This document shows positions 52,209 through 60,696 of a DNA stretch of 64,000 nucleotides, one piece after another. The notes under the pieces were generated by a model. It was given only the letters and a program-made list of their open reading frames with translations. It searched no databases and was not told the DNA's origin. Each line of letters starts with the position of its first letter. The stretch's first letter is position 1. Origin of the DNA: Wenzhouxiangella marina. Its GTDB lineage: Bacteria; Pseudomonadota; Gammaproteobacteria; Xanthomonadales; Wenzhouxiangellaceae. The DNA is taken from contig NZ_CP012154.1 of assembly GCF_001187785.1 (NCBI RefSeq), positions 1,358,501 to 1,422,500 on the forward strand, in the 5' to 3' direction. A program made the translations under genes and the position numbers.

Positions 52209-53366
52209 ATGCTTTTTTCTGCGCGATTTCAAAGATCGATCTATGTGCTGACCAGGTCTGTAGGGGCGATGCTTCTTGTTGCTGGCTTGGCCAGCCATGC
52301 CCTTGCGGCCAATGATCGAGCCGGGGGGGCACCCGCTATCGCGGGCTGGGGCGGCGGCGTGGGGCCGCAGATTCAGAATCCTTCCTTCGAGCTGAACGGC
52401 TTCAGCGTGTACCCGGGCTACGCGCGGGACAATGGGCCTGTGATCGGCTGGACCGGGGGCGCCATCGACACCTCGGGCTTGAACCCCATCAGCGATGGAC
52501 AATCCCCCTTTGCCGACAACGGCGCCATTCCCGCAGGCAGTCAGGTCGGATTCCTGCAGAGCCTGGCGCTGGTTGACGCCACGCTGTCGACGACGATCGC
52601 CGGGTTGGAGATCGGGTCGACCTATCGAGTGGTTTTTCGTGCCAATGCACGCAGCAGCGGCTCGGTGCAGATCAGGGTCCTGATAGATGGCGACACGATG
52701 AACAGCGCCTTGAACGGCGGCGCACCCCAGCCGTTTCAGATCATCGCCCCCGTTGGCGGCCTGAACCCCTATCATCGCCTCGCCTTCGTCTTTACCGCAT
52801 CCGCCATCAGTCAGACCCTGACCATCGTCAACGAAGAGAGCAGTGACCGAACCGTGCTCCTCGATGACTTCCAGGTGCTGGGGGACCAGGTGTTCTCGGA
52901 TCGATTCAATTCGAACGTTCTGGGATTCGATGGCCTGGCCCAGGGTCCGCTCGTTCCGGGCGTGATCAATAGTGAAGGCCCGTTCCTGATCGAGAATATC
53001 TCTGGGGATACATGGGCGGTGGAGTTCGGTGGCAACCCCGACCAAGCACTCTGGCTGGGTAGAGGAGGGCTCCCGACGGTTGGCGATACCTTGTCGATTC
53101 GCCTGACCGGTGGCGGTCGCTTTGAATTGCAGAGCCTCGACTATCGGTCCATGAGCAACATGCAGAGTGATGGCCTGGACTTGGTCGGCCTTGTCGATGG
53201 TCAGGAAGTCGTGATGTTCGGAGGGTTGAACAGCAACGTGGGAACCTGGCAGACCCTGCAGCCTGTCTTCGGTGTTTTTGTCGACGAAGTACGCCTGGTC
53301 GCAGCGTCCATCGGTGAAACCTCCTTCCTGCTTGACAACCTGGTGGTTCGACCGGTGGGTGATTGA
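52209..53366 (+). CDS. Secreted two-domain protein, tandem copy 1, with internal DRF motif
   Basis: 385 residues with signal peptide at about 1-34 (SVGAMLLVAGLASHALAA). Domain 1 (about 50-230) is a jelly-roll of the kind found in exported proteins: QNPSFELNGFSVYPGYARDNGPVIGWTGG...GINPISDG-type block, then VLLDDFQVLGD. Immediately after comes VFSDRFNSNV, the DRFE-like signature, but here followed by a second beta domain of about 145 residues ending SFLLDNLVVRPVGD. The signature is therefore internal. Paralogous to the next gene over its whole length. Confidence 0.8.
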   Translation: MLFSARFQRSIYVLTRSVGAMLLVAGLASHALAANDRAGGAPAIAGWGGGVGPQIQNPSFELNGFSVYPGYARDNGPVIGWTGGAIDTSGLNPISDGQSPFADNGAIPAGSQVGFLQSLALVDATLSTTIAGLEIGSTYRVVFRANARSSGSVQIRVLIDGDTMNSALNGGAPQPFQIIAPVGGLNPYHRLAFVFTASAISQTLTIVNEESSDRTVLLDDFQVLGDQVFSDRFNSNVLGFDGLAQGPLVPGVINSEGPFLIENISGDTWAVEFGGNPDQALWLGRGGLPTVGDTLSIRLTGGGRFELQSLDYRSMSNMQSDGLDLVGLVDGQEVVMFGGLNSNVGTWQTLQPVFGVFVDEVRLVAASIGETSFLLDNLVVRPVGD

Positions 53367-53597
53367 CAGGGGCTCGGTTTCCGACCGGTCCAGTCCAAGG
53401 CAGACAGGGGGCGGTACCCGATGAACCCGTGCCGCTCGACAAACGCTGAGTACCAGCCCGATACTGGCCCGCTGCAGACTCCAGGTCATCGGGGCGCCGC
53501 GGCTGTCGACCATGGTTCTGGTCGTCGATTCGAGCCTGAACGATTGAACCAGGATTTTCCGCTTACCTTGGTAGAACCCATGCTGAAAGAGACTCCG

Positions 53598-54761
53598 ATG
53601 ATCCAGGTTTCGATATTCAAGGAAGTGCGCTCGGCTTCGGCCCCGTTGCTGTGGTCGCTGGTGATCGCGCTGGGGTGGCCGGGTCCTGCTGCGGCGGGCG
53701 GTGATCTTCTCGGGGAGCAGAGCCTGAACGAGGCTCTCGGAGTCGTTGTTCCAGAGCCGCAGATCGTCAATCCGTCATTTGAAGTGGGGTCCTTCCAGAT
53801 CTGGCCGGGTTATGTGGCGGACAACGGTGGCGTGTCGGGCTGGGAGGGTAGTTCCGTGGGCAACTGGGGCTTGAACCCCATCAGCAACGGGCAGTCCCCG
53901 TTTGCCGACAACGGCGCGATTCCCGATGGCACCCAGGTCGGGTTTCTCCAGAGCAGTCCAGGCGGTGAGTCGAGGCTTTCGACCCTGATGACCGGACTGC
54001 TTCCAGGGTCGAGCTATGTCGTCCGATTTCGAGCGAACGCGCGAAGCAGCAACTCGGTCCTTGTCCAGGTCGCGGTTTCCGGCGAGCTGAGGGAAATCTC
54101 CTTGAACGGAGGGCCACCGGCTCTGAGTCAGACCATCAGTCCTGTCGGTGGCTCGAACCCCTATCACCGTGTCTCACTGGTCTTCACGGCGGTCGTCGCG
54201 AGTCAGGCGCTGACGATCATCAACGGGCAGGGTGGAGACAATACGGTGCTCATCGATGATTTCGAGCTCCTTGGCGATCGCGCGTTCGCGGATCGCTTCA
54301 TTGCGGTTCCGGAAAGGCTGGGATTCGAAAATCTGGCCAGCGAGCTGCTTCCTCCTGGTGCGGTTCGGAACGATGGACCCTTCGTGCTCCAGGTGCTCAG
54401 TGGGGACGACTGGGAAATCCTTCCTGAAGGAAATCCTGGTCAGACCCTGAGTACGGGCTTTCAATTCCCCGATATCGGAGACAGCTTATCGATTCGCCGA
54501 TCCGATGGCGGCCGATTCCTGTTCTCGAGACTGGACCTGCGCACGCTGACCACAGAGCCGAGTGACGGGCTCGAGCTTCAGGGTCGATTGAATGGTCAGG
54601 TGCTTTTCTCCGTCGGCGGGATCAGCAGTTCCGAGCCTGCATGGCAGACCCTGGAGCCGGGATTCGACGTGGCCATCGACGAAGTGCTGCTGCGCATAGA
54701 CTCGCGCGGAGCGGAAATGCTCATGCTTGACAATCTGGTGTTCGGATTCTTGAGCAATTGA
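53598..54761 (+). CDS. Secreted two-domain protein, tandem copy 2, with internal DRF motif
   Basis: 387 residues from ATG 53598. This start aligns with the start of copy 1 through the conserved leader; an ATG at 53580 in the same frame is less likely. Signal peptide at about 8-28 (ASAPLLWSLVIALGWPGPAAA). Domain 1 (NPSFEVGSFQIWPGYVADNGGVSGWEGSS...GLNPISNGQSPFADNGAIPDGTQVGFLQS) and domain 2 parallel copy 1. The junction reads LLGDRAFADRFIAVPERLGFE, keeping DRF but not the terminal E. Product of an old tandem duplication; function unknown. Confidence 0.8.
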   Translation: MIQVSIFKEVRSASAPLLWSLVIALGWPGPAAAGGDLLGEQSLNEALGVVVPEPQIVNPSFEVGSFQIWPGYVADNGGVSGWEGSSVGNWGLNPISNGQSPFADNGAIPDGTQVGFLQSSPGGESRLSTLMTGLLPGSSYVVRFRANARSSNSVLVQVAVSGELREISLNGGPPALSQTISPVGGSNPYHRVSLVFTAVVASQALTIINGQGGDNTVLIDDFELLGDRAFADRFIAVPERLGFENLASELLPPGAVRNDGPFVLQVLSGDDWEILPEGNPGQTLSTGFQFPDIGDSLSIRRSDGGRFLFSRLDLRTLTTEPSDGLELQGRLNGQVLFSVGGISSSEPAWQTLEPGFDVAIDEVLLRIDSRGAEMLMLDNLVFGFLSN

Positions 54762-55112
54762 ATATGGCAGGGCCTTGTGGCTGCACTGTCGCCGAACATT
54801 CAAGGCAGACGCTGCAGAGGAGGAGGGCTGCAGTGAGCGATCTTCCACGCTCGTCTTGAATCGTTGATGGTTCCCTGGATGGGATCTCTCAGTAGCTTGT
54901 CCACACGGACCATCCAGGACAGATTGGTGCTGGACTTGCCATCCGACAACAGGGTACTCGTGTAATCGTGCCCTCGGACGTTGGGAGGTCGATGGCTCTT
55001 CGATTCAATTGCAGGGCTACCGGTAAATCAGCTCTCGTCCGCAACTTCGACCGTCGCCGCGGGTCACACCCTGTTGATGGGCTCGGCACCCGGCGAAGAG
55101 CCCCCGCAATCC
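54762..55112. other. Intergenic region upstream of the DsbC-like gene
   Basis: 351 bp. No gene supported. A weak TTGCCA (54936-54941) / TGTAAT (54961-54966) pair has a 19-bp spacer, too long for a confident promoter. An in-frame TTG at 54981 extends the downstream frame but would place the signal peptide internally. Confidence 0.4.
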
Positions 55113-55853
55113 ATGGACCCTTTGATGATGAAACCGGTACACCTGCTGCTTGCCCTCGGGGCGATGCTGATCTCCCATTCCGCCCTGGCCGACGACTTCC
55201 AGCGGGTCCAGGAACGACTGGCCACCCTGGTCGGCGGCGATGTCGAAGTTTCCGTGGCCAGCACCAGGATCGATGGCATCGTCCAGGTCACCGCCGGCAC
55301 CGAAGTCTTCTTCATGACCGACGACGGGCAGTATTTCATTCAGGGCCGGCTGGTTGATCTGAACACCCAGGATGATCTGACCGAGCTGGGCAAACAGGGC
55401 GTCCGCCGGCAGCTCATGCGCGATCTGGATACCTCGACGCTGATCACCTACGGGCCGACCGATCCGGACCACGAAGTGCTGGTGTTCACGGACACCGATT
55501 GCGGCTACTGCCGCCGACTCCATGGCATGATCGATGAATACATCGACGCGGGCATCGCGGTCCGCTACGCGGCCTTCCCGCGGGCCGGCATCGGAAGCTC
55601 GACCTATGATGATCTGGTGTCCGTCTGGTGCGCCGCCGATGTCAACGCCGCCATGGATCAGGCCCAGCTCGGACGCAGCCTCCCGGCACAGGACTGCGAT
55701 TCACCGGTCGAGCGCCACTTCGAGCTCGGCCGGATGATGGGTGTCAACGGCACGCCCTACATCATCACCGCGAACGGCGAGATGTTCGGAGGCATCGTGG
55801 CTGCGGAGGATCTGCGTCGACACCTGGATGAGACAGGCGCTGACGGGCCCTGA
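55113..55853 (+). CDS. dsbC: DsbC-like thiol:disulfide isomerase
   Basis: 246 residues from ATG 55113 (ATGs at 55125 and 55128 are equally plausible). Signal peptide ends HSALA. The N-terminal dimerisation domain (about 30-85) reads DGQYFIQGRLVDLNTQDDL. The thioredoxin-like domain has active site Cys130-Gly-Tyr-Cys133 (FTDTDCGYCRRLH) and the cis-proline loop GVNGTPYII. It rearranges disulfides in the periplasm. Several exported proteins here have paired cysteines and could be clients. Isolated gene. Confidence 0.92.
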   Translation: MDPLMMKPVHLLLALGAMLISHSALADDFQRVQERLATLVGGDVEVSVASTRIDGIVQVTAGTEVFFMTDDGQYFIQGRLVDLNTQDDLTELGKQGVRRQLMRDLDTSTLITYGPTDPDHEVLVFTDTDCGYCRRLHGMIDEYIDAGIAVRYAAFPRAGIGSSTYDDLVSVWCAADVNAAMDQAQLGRSLPAQDCDSPVERHFELGRMMGVNGTPYIITANGEMFGGIVAAEDLRRHLDETGADGP

Positions 55854-55996
55854 GGATCGAGTCACGATCTTGCGACTGGTGAAGACCAGGGCGGCAGCCG
55901 CTTTTTGTCCGATCTGTCAGGAGTTCTGCCAGGGGCGAGGCGTCCAAGTCCAGTCTCGTGTCACTGTGTTTCGTAGCGAGGGTGAATGGCTGGCCA

Positions 55997-56266
55997 TCAT
56001 CCATCGCTGCCTTGTGGGTCCGGTCTGACGGGTCCGCGGCGTTTCCAGCCGGACCAGGCGTCGAGCCTGGATCGGTAGAGCGCCGGCCCTGCGGGATCGT
56101 AATCGGCGAGGTCGACGGTGAGGGTGCCGTCGAAGCGGTAGCCTTCCGGCCTCGGGTCGACGCGGATGGCGCGGAAGCGCACGCCGGCGTCGGCGACGAA
56201 GCGGTCGTAGCGGGCCACCAGGCGGCATTCGCGCAGCGCGTGGAGATGGGGGATCAGCAGGCTCAT
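55997..56266 (-). CDS. Small hypothetical protein
   Basis: 89 residues from ATG 56266. No signal or membrane segment; a mixed charged sequence with many arginines (RECRLVARYDRFVADAGVRFRAIRVDPRPEGYRFDG...). Codon use is strongly biased to G/C at third positions like neighbouring genes, which supports coding. Ribosome-binding site weak; an in-frame start at 56320 exists. No family recognised. The DRF here (YDRFVAD) is mid-protein and unrelated to the C-terminal tag. Confidence 0.55.
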   Translation of the reverse strand: MSLLIPHLHALRECRLVARYDRFVADAGVRFRAIRVDPRPEGYRFDGTLTVDLADYDPAGPALYRSRLDAWSGWKRRGPVRPDPQGSDG

Positions 56267-56483
56267 CGGTGCAAGGTGGTGAACGCTCGAATCAGAGTGT
56301 AGCCGGCACGCGGCAGGCATCGGGTCGAGGCGCGGGAACGCAAGGAGTAACGGGGGCTTCCTCGGGCGAGCATTCGAGGGCTCGGGTATTTGGTGTACGA
56401 TTTTTCGAGCACAGCATCGTCTATGGTGCTTGTTGGGTTTTTCGCCGGCGTGCGTTGATCAGCGCTTTCAGGAGGATTCGAAC

Positions 56484-57017
56484 ATGTTTTCATCACGAAT
56501 AGGGGTAACGGGTTTCTTGCTCGGAGGACTGAGCTTTCTCGTGGGGTTTGGCGTTCTGGTGGCGCTTTCGCCGCTTGCGTTTGCCGAGCAGGTGGATGCA
56601 CCCGAAGGGATGTGGACGAGCGAATCGACGCGAGGCTTCGACCCGATCGTCAGATTGCTGGATGGAACGACGAAGACGGTTCAGATCGTTGATTTCCAGG
56701 CCGCACCAAGCGCCCTCGTTCCCCTGGGGGCGGAGGACGAGATGTATCTGAGAAAGATCTATATCCAGAATGGCAGCTTCAGTGACCTGAGTTTCAATAC
56801 CGGCGGCGTCGGAATCAACCCGGGCGGGGATATCTGGCACTACTTCTACCTGAACAGCTATGAGCGCCAGGAACACACCTTCGACCCGCCGATCCGTATC
56901 GGCGCGGGAACGATCATCCAGACCAACCTGTCCACGGGCTCGGGGGCGGCCCTGCAGATCACCTTGCTCGGGAGCACCGACCCGACCATCTTCTTCGACC
57001 GATTCCAGCAGGACTAG
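56484..57017 (+). CDS. Small secreted protein with DRFQ tail
   Basis: 177 residues from ATG 56484, with AGGAGGA upstream. Signal peptide/hydrophobic leader at about 1-34 (FLLGGLSFLVGFGVLVALSPLAFA). The mature part is a single probable beta-sandwich (LRKIYIQNGSFSDLSFNTGGVGINPGGDIWHYFYLNS...FDPPIRIGAGTIIQTNLSTGSGAALQITLLGS). Its outline resembles the 13067/13541 pair, but similarity is too weak to claim homology. C-terminus DPTIFFDRFQQD carries the signature. Confidence 0.82.
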   Translation: MFSSRIGVTGFLLGGLSFLVGFGVLVALSPLAFAEQVDAPEGMWTSESTRGFDPIVRLLDGTTKTVQIVDFQAAPSALVPLGAEDEMYLRKIYIQNGSFSDLSFNTGGVGINPGGDIWHYFYLNSYERQEHTFDPPIRIGAGTIIQTNLSTGSGAALQITLLGSTDPTIFFDRFQQD

Positions 57018-57110
57018 AACAGCAGGGATTGGTCGGGGCCTCAGGTCTTTGGCGCCCTGGAGCCTGCAGAGCGAGGACTTGCCTCGACAGGCGGCTGCTC
57101 GTGGCGAGCG

Positions 57111-58031
57111 CTATTCCGCTTCGAAGCGGTCGCGGAACAGGGCGGCTCCCGGGAAGATGCTTTCCGCCAGCATCCGGAAAAAGACAGGGTAGTCGTCGGC
57201 CTGGCACGAGGGGAAGCGCAGACCTCCGGTGAGGACGCTGAGCGATTGGTGGCCGGTCCCGGGATCGACGCCCACGGGGCACAGCAGGGTGGACACGGCC
57301 GATGAAGGTGGCCAGGGCGCGGTCGACGGGCTATTCGGCCCCATGCCGATGAGGCTGTGCACGATGTAGTTGCGTGCCACCGAGGTGCCGAAGTCGGCGG
57401 GAGACAGGGCCAGCAGGTCGGCGTCGAAGGACGTCGCAGCGGCGCCGCCGCTGACGACGTTGTCCGCGTCATTGTAGCTGTCGCAGATCACTCCGTCGTC
57501 ACTGACGACCAGAATCACGCGATACGCGTCGGGCTGCAGCCAGGCCTGCCAGCCGGCGGGCGCCAGCCCGAATTCGTCCGGGACGCTGCCGCCATAGGTA
57601 TCCCTGAGAAGGCACCAGGCATTGTGCGAGCCCACTTCGACGCTGTACTGACGGTACAGCGCCGTGTTGCCCGGCTGTGGGGGAGGAGTTGCGCAGCCTC
57701 CCGAGGGAATGCTGCTCAAAGGCGCTTCGATGCAGACCGACTCGCTGGGCAGGTCACCGTGTCGCGCCACCATGATCACCTGAATGCCGACGTCCGCTGC
57801 GAGCAGCGGCCCGACCAGGTGGTCGTAGAGTCCGTTCTGGAGACTCTCGATTTCATCGGTCATCGAGGCGGAATTGTCGACGACGATAATCAGATCCACC
57901 GTCGGAGGCACGCCAGTGGAGGAACCGCGTTCCTGAATGCTCGAAGCCGGGGCCGCCGAGATCGCCTGGCCGGCCGCTAAGCTGCAGATCATCAGGGCGA
58001 TCCAGGCCCATTCCATTCCGTAGCGTCGCAT
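57111..58031 (-). CDS. Secreted von Willebrand factor A-domain protein with DRFE tail
   Basis: 306 residues from ATG 58031 (CAGGAG upstream). Signal peptide ends near ISA. VWA domain at about 40-260 with MIDAS motif D-N-S-A-S (DLIIVVDNSASMTDEIESLQ), a later VILVVSDDGVI strand and a disulfide-prone cysteine set. VWA domains bind protein ligands through a divalent cation. The C-terminus GAALFRDRFEAE bears the signature. Probably a surface adhesion or scaffold protein; converges on 56484-57017. Confidence 0.88.
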   Translation of the reverse strand: MRRYGMEWAWIALMICSLAAGQAISAAPASSIQERGSSTGVPPTVDLIIVVDNSASMTDEIESLQNGLYDHLVGPLLAADVGIQVIMVARHGDLPSESVCIEAPLSSIPSGGCATPPPQPGNTALYRQYSVEVGSHNAWCLLRDTYGGSVPDEFGLAPAGWQAWLQPDAYRVILVVSDDGVICDSYNDADNVVSGGAAATSFDADLLALSPADFGTSVARNYIVHSLIGMGPNSPSTAPWPPSSAVSTLLCPVGVDPGTGHQSLSVLTGGLRFPSCQADDYPVFFRMLAESIFPGAALFRDRFEAE

Positions 58032-58227
58032 TCTCGACTCCTGACCGGCCATGTAAAGCAAGGGACTGAAGTATAAGTCTCGACCCTGCGGGCTTCAAAC
58101 CAGCGGTCTGCCGCGCGCCCTTGCTGATCGACGGGCATGCCGGGTGACCCTGGTGGATGGGTGTCCGGCATGTCGATTGGCATGTCGATTACACTGGTTC
58201 ATTCACCGGATTCTTCAGAGGCCTGCC

Positions 58228-60297
58228 ATGCGTTTTTCCTTCTGCCTTGCCATCTTGCTGGTACTGATTGCTCCCGTCAGCAACGCGGAGCCGTTCAACG
58301 CCGAACACCTGGTGACGATCGACCGGATCGGTGCGCCCGTGGTGTCGCCGGACGGGCAGTCGGTGGTCTACACCCTGCGTCGGACCGACCTGGACGCAGA
58401 CACGGGTCGATACGATCTCTGGATCAGTCCGGTGGCCGGCGGGGAGGCGCGGCAGTTGACGTCGCATCCTGCCAACGACACCTCACCGGCCTGGTCGCCG
58501 GACGGGCGCCACGTGCTGTTCCTGTCCAATCGCGGCGAGGCCACCCAGGTCTGGCGTATTCCGGTGAATGGCGGCGAGGCAGAGCCGGTGACCGATCTGC
58601 CCCTGGGGGTCGGTTCCTTCCGGATCGCGCCGACGGAGAATCGTCTTGTGGTCTCGATGTCGGTCTACCTCGACTGCGACGATCTGACCTGCACCGTGGA
58701 GCGCAAGGCCGCCGAGGCGAACAGCCCGATCTCCGCGAAGTCCTATGACCAGCTCTTCATGCGCCACTGGGATCACTGGCTGGACGAGACGCGATCGCAG
58801 CTGTTCTCGATCCAGCTCGACGAGGCGGGGATCGCCGATGGAACCCCCGCTCGGGTGACGATGCTCGATGCGGACATTCCCTCTCGCATCTGGGGCGGCA
58901 ACGAGGAATATGCGATTTCTCCCGATGGAGAAACCCTGTTCTTCGCCGCGCGACTTCGTGACGCCAACGAGCCCACGTCGACCAATTTCGATATCTATAC
59001 GACGTCGCTGGACGATTCTGGTGACGATTCTGGCGACAATCGTGGCAGCCCCGAGAACCTCACGGAAGGGAATCCTGCCTGGGACACGGCGCCCGTCGTG
59101 AGTCCGGACGGTCGCTACCTCGCCTACCTGGCCATGTCGCGGCCGGGCTTCGAAGCCGACCAGTACCGGATCGTCCTGCGCGATCTGCGCGCCGGCGACA
59201 ACCGAGTGCTGACGGAGGGCTGGGATCGCTCGCCATCCAGCATCGCCTTCACGGCCGATGGGCAATCGATTCTGGCGGTGGCCCAGGATGTCGGTCACCG
59301 AACGCTCTGGCGCTTCGGCCTCGACGGGGCCGCGCCGGTCAAGCTCGTGGATAGCGGAACCGTGGCTGGGCTCGACGTGGCCGGTGAGGACATCGTCTAC
59401 GCCATGAACAGCCTGGGCTCTCCGAGCGAGCTCCATGTGCTCGATACTGACACGGGAGCCAGCCGCAGAATCACCGACGTGTCCTCGCGCACCCTGGCCG
59501 GTGTGGAGATGGGCGAGTACGAGCAGTTCTCTTTCGAGGGCGCGGACGGCGCGACCGTCTACGGCTTCGTGGTCAAGCCCGTGGGCTTCGAGGCGGGGGC
59601 GACCTACCCGGTGGCATTTCTCATCCATGGTGGACCGCAGGGGAGTTTTTCGAACAACTTCCACTACCGCTGGAACCCACAGACCTATGCGGGTCAGGGT
59701 TTCGCCGCGGTCATGATCGACTTCCACGGCTCGACCGGTTATGGCCAGGCCTTCACCGATAGCATCTCGGGGGATTGGGGCGGAAAGCCGCTGGAGGATC
59801 TCCAGCTCGGCCTGGCCGCGGCGCTGGAGCGCTACCGCTTCCTGGATGGCGATCGTGTCTGTGCCCTCGGCGCCTCCTACGGGGGCTACATGATCAACTG
59901 GATCGCCGGCCAGTGGCCCGAGCGCTTCCGCTGTCTCGTGAACCACGACGGTATTTTCGACAATCGATCGATGTACTACACGACCGAGGAGCTGTGGTTC
60001 CCGGAATGGGAGCATGGCGGTCCGTATTTCAGCAACCCCGAAGGCTACGAATTACACAATCCAGCCCTCTACGTGGACCGGTGGCAAACGCCGATGCTGG
60101 TCATTCACGGAGAGCTGGATTACCGCGTGCCGGTGACCCAGGGCATCGCGACCTTCACCGCGCTGCAGCGCCGGGGGATCGAAAGCCGCTTCCTGTACTT
60201 TCCTGACGAGAACCACTGGGTGTTGAAACCGAACAACTCGATCCACTGGCACGAGCAGGTCAACGAATGGCTGCACAAGTACCTGAGCGAGAACTAG
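58228..60297 (+). CDS. Exported S9-family prolyl oligopeptidase-type peptidase
   Basis: 689 residues from ATG 58228 (signal peptide MRFSFCLAILLVLIAPVSNA). N-terminal beta-propeller with WD40-like/TolB-type repeats (APVVSPDGQSVVYTLRR, SPAWSPDGRHVLFLSN, APVVSPDGRYLAYLAM). The C-terminal alpha/beta hydrolase has Ser550 in GASYGGY, Asp631 in HGELDYRVP and His663 in DENHWV. It belongs to the dipeptidyl/acylaminoacyl-peptidase type and cleaves short peptides, probably in the periplasm. Its TAG stop lies in the CTAG that borders the 60298 miniature element. Confidence 0.93.
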   Translation: MRFSFCLAILLVLIAPVSNAEPFNAEHLVTIDRIGAPVVSPDGQSVVYTLRRTDLDADTGRYDLWISPVAGGEARQLTSHPANDTSPAWSPDGRHVLFLSNRGEATQVWRIPVNGGEAEPVTDLPLGVGSFRIAPTENRLVVSMSVYLDCDDLTCTVERKAAEANSPISAKSYDQLFMRHWDHWLDETRSQLFSIQLDEAGIADGTPARVTMLDADIPSRIWGGNEEYAISPDGETLFFAARLRDANEPTSTNFDIYTTSLDDSGDDSGDNRGSPENLTEGNPAWDTAPVVSPDGRYLAYLAMSRPGFEADQYRIVLRDLRAGDNRVLTEGWDRSPSSIAFTADGQSILAVAQDVGHRTLWRFGLDGAAPVKLVDSGTVAGLDVAGEDIVYAMNSLGSPSELHVLDTDTGASRRITDVSSRTLAGVEMGEYEQFSFEGADGATVYGFVVKPVGFEAGATYPVAFLIHGGPQGSFSNNFHYRWNPQTYAGQGFAAVMIDFHGSTGYGQAFTDSISGDWGGKPLEDLQLGLAAALERYRFLDGDRVCALGASYGGYMINWIAGQWPERFRCLVNHDGIFDNRSMYYTTEELWFPEWEHGGPYFSNPEGYELHNPALYVDRWQTPMLVIHGELDYRVPVTQGIATFTALQRRGIESRFLYFPDENHWVLKPNNSIHWHEQVNEWLHKYLSEN

Positions 60298-60571
60298 GGA
60301 GCCTCTGAATAATCCTGCTCGGGCGCGACAGGTCTTTGCGGGAGTCTCCGGCTTGGCTTGGGTGAGCGCGGTTTGGTCATTCCAAATAAGCTGGCCCAAA
60401 CGAGGCGGAGGCCCCGCAAAGGCCTGTCCCTAAAGGGTTTCGCCGGAAAGGCCGCATCTCGCGCGTCGCGCCACTCGGCCGTAGCGACGGCTACTGTCAC
60501 TCGCGTCGCGCCGCACGATCTGCGGCTTTTCCGACTGAAACGCGATCCGAGCAGGATTATTCAGAGGCTCC
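60298..60571. mobile_element. Second miniature inverted-repeat element, CTAG-flanked, two-lobed
   Basis: Perfect 25-bp inverted repeats (GGAGCCTCTGAATAATCC...) at 60298-60322 and 60547-60571 are flanked by CTAG on both sides (60294-60297, 60572-60575), consistent with a YTAR-type 4-bp duplication of IS5-group elements. Inside are two hairpin lobes: 60327-60342 pairing with 60413-60428 (15 of 16) and about 60437-60456 pairing with 60521-60541 (imperfect). No transposase. The left CTAG contains the TAG stop of the S9 peptidase gene. Sequence differs from the 66-413 element but layout is the same. Confidence 0.85.
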
Positions 60572-60696
60572 CTAGAAGTAGTCCGGTCTTCGGATCATTC
60601 CCGGACCGGCCCATGGGCATCGAGCCCATGGGTCGGACCAGGCGTCCTGGCAGATCGCTCCCAGCGGCAGTCGAGCCTGGCGTCGCCAGCCAGCGC

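Noticed and set aside
55997-56266. DRF in the small hypothetical protein counted as a tag
   Set aside because: The motif is internal in a protein without a signal peptide and lacks the preceding hydrophobic-F pair.
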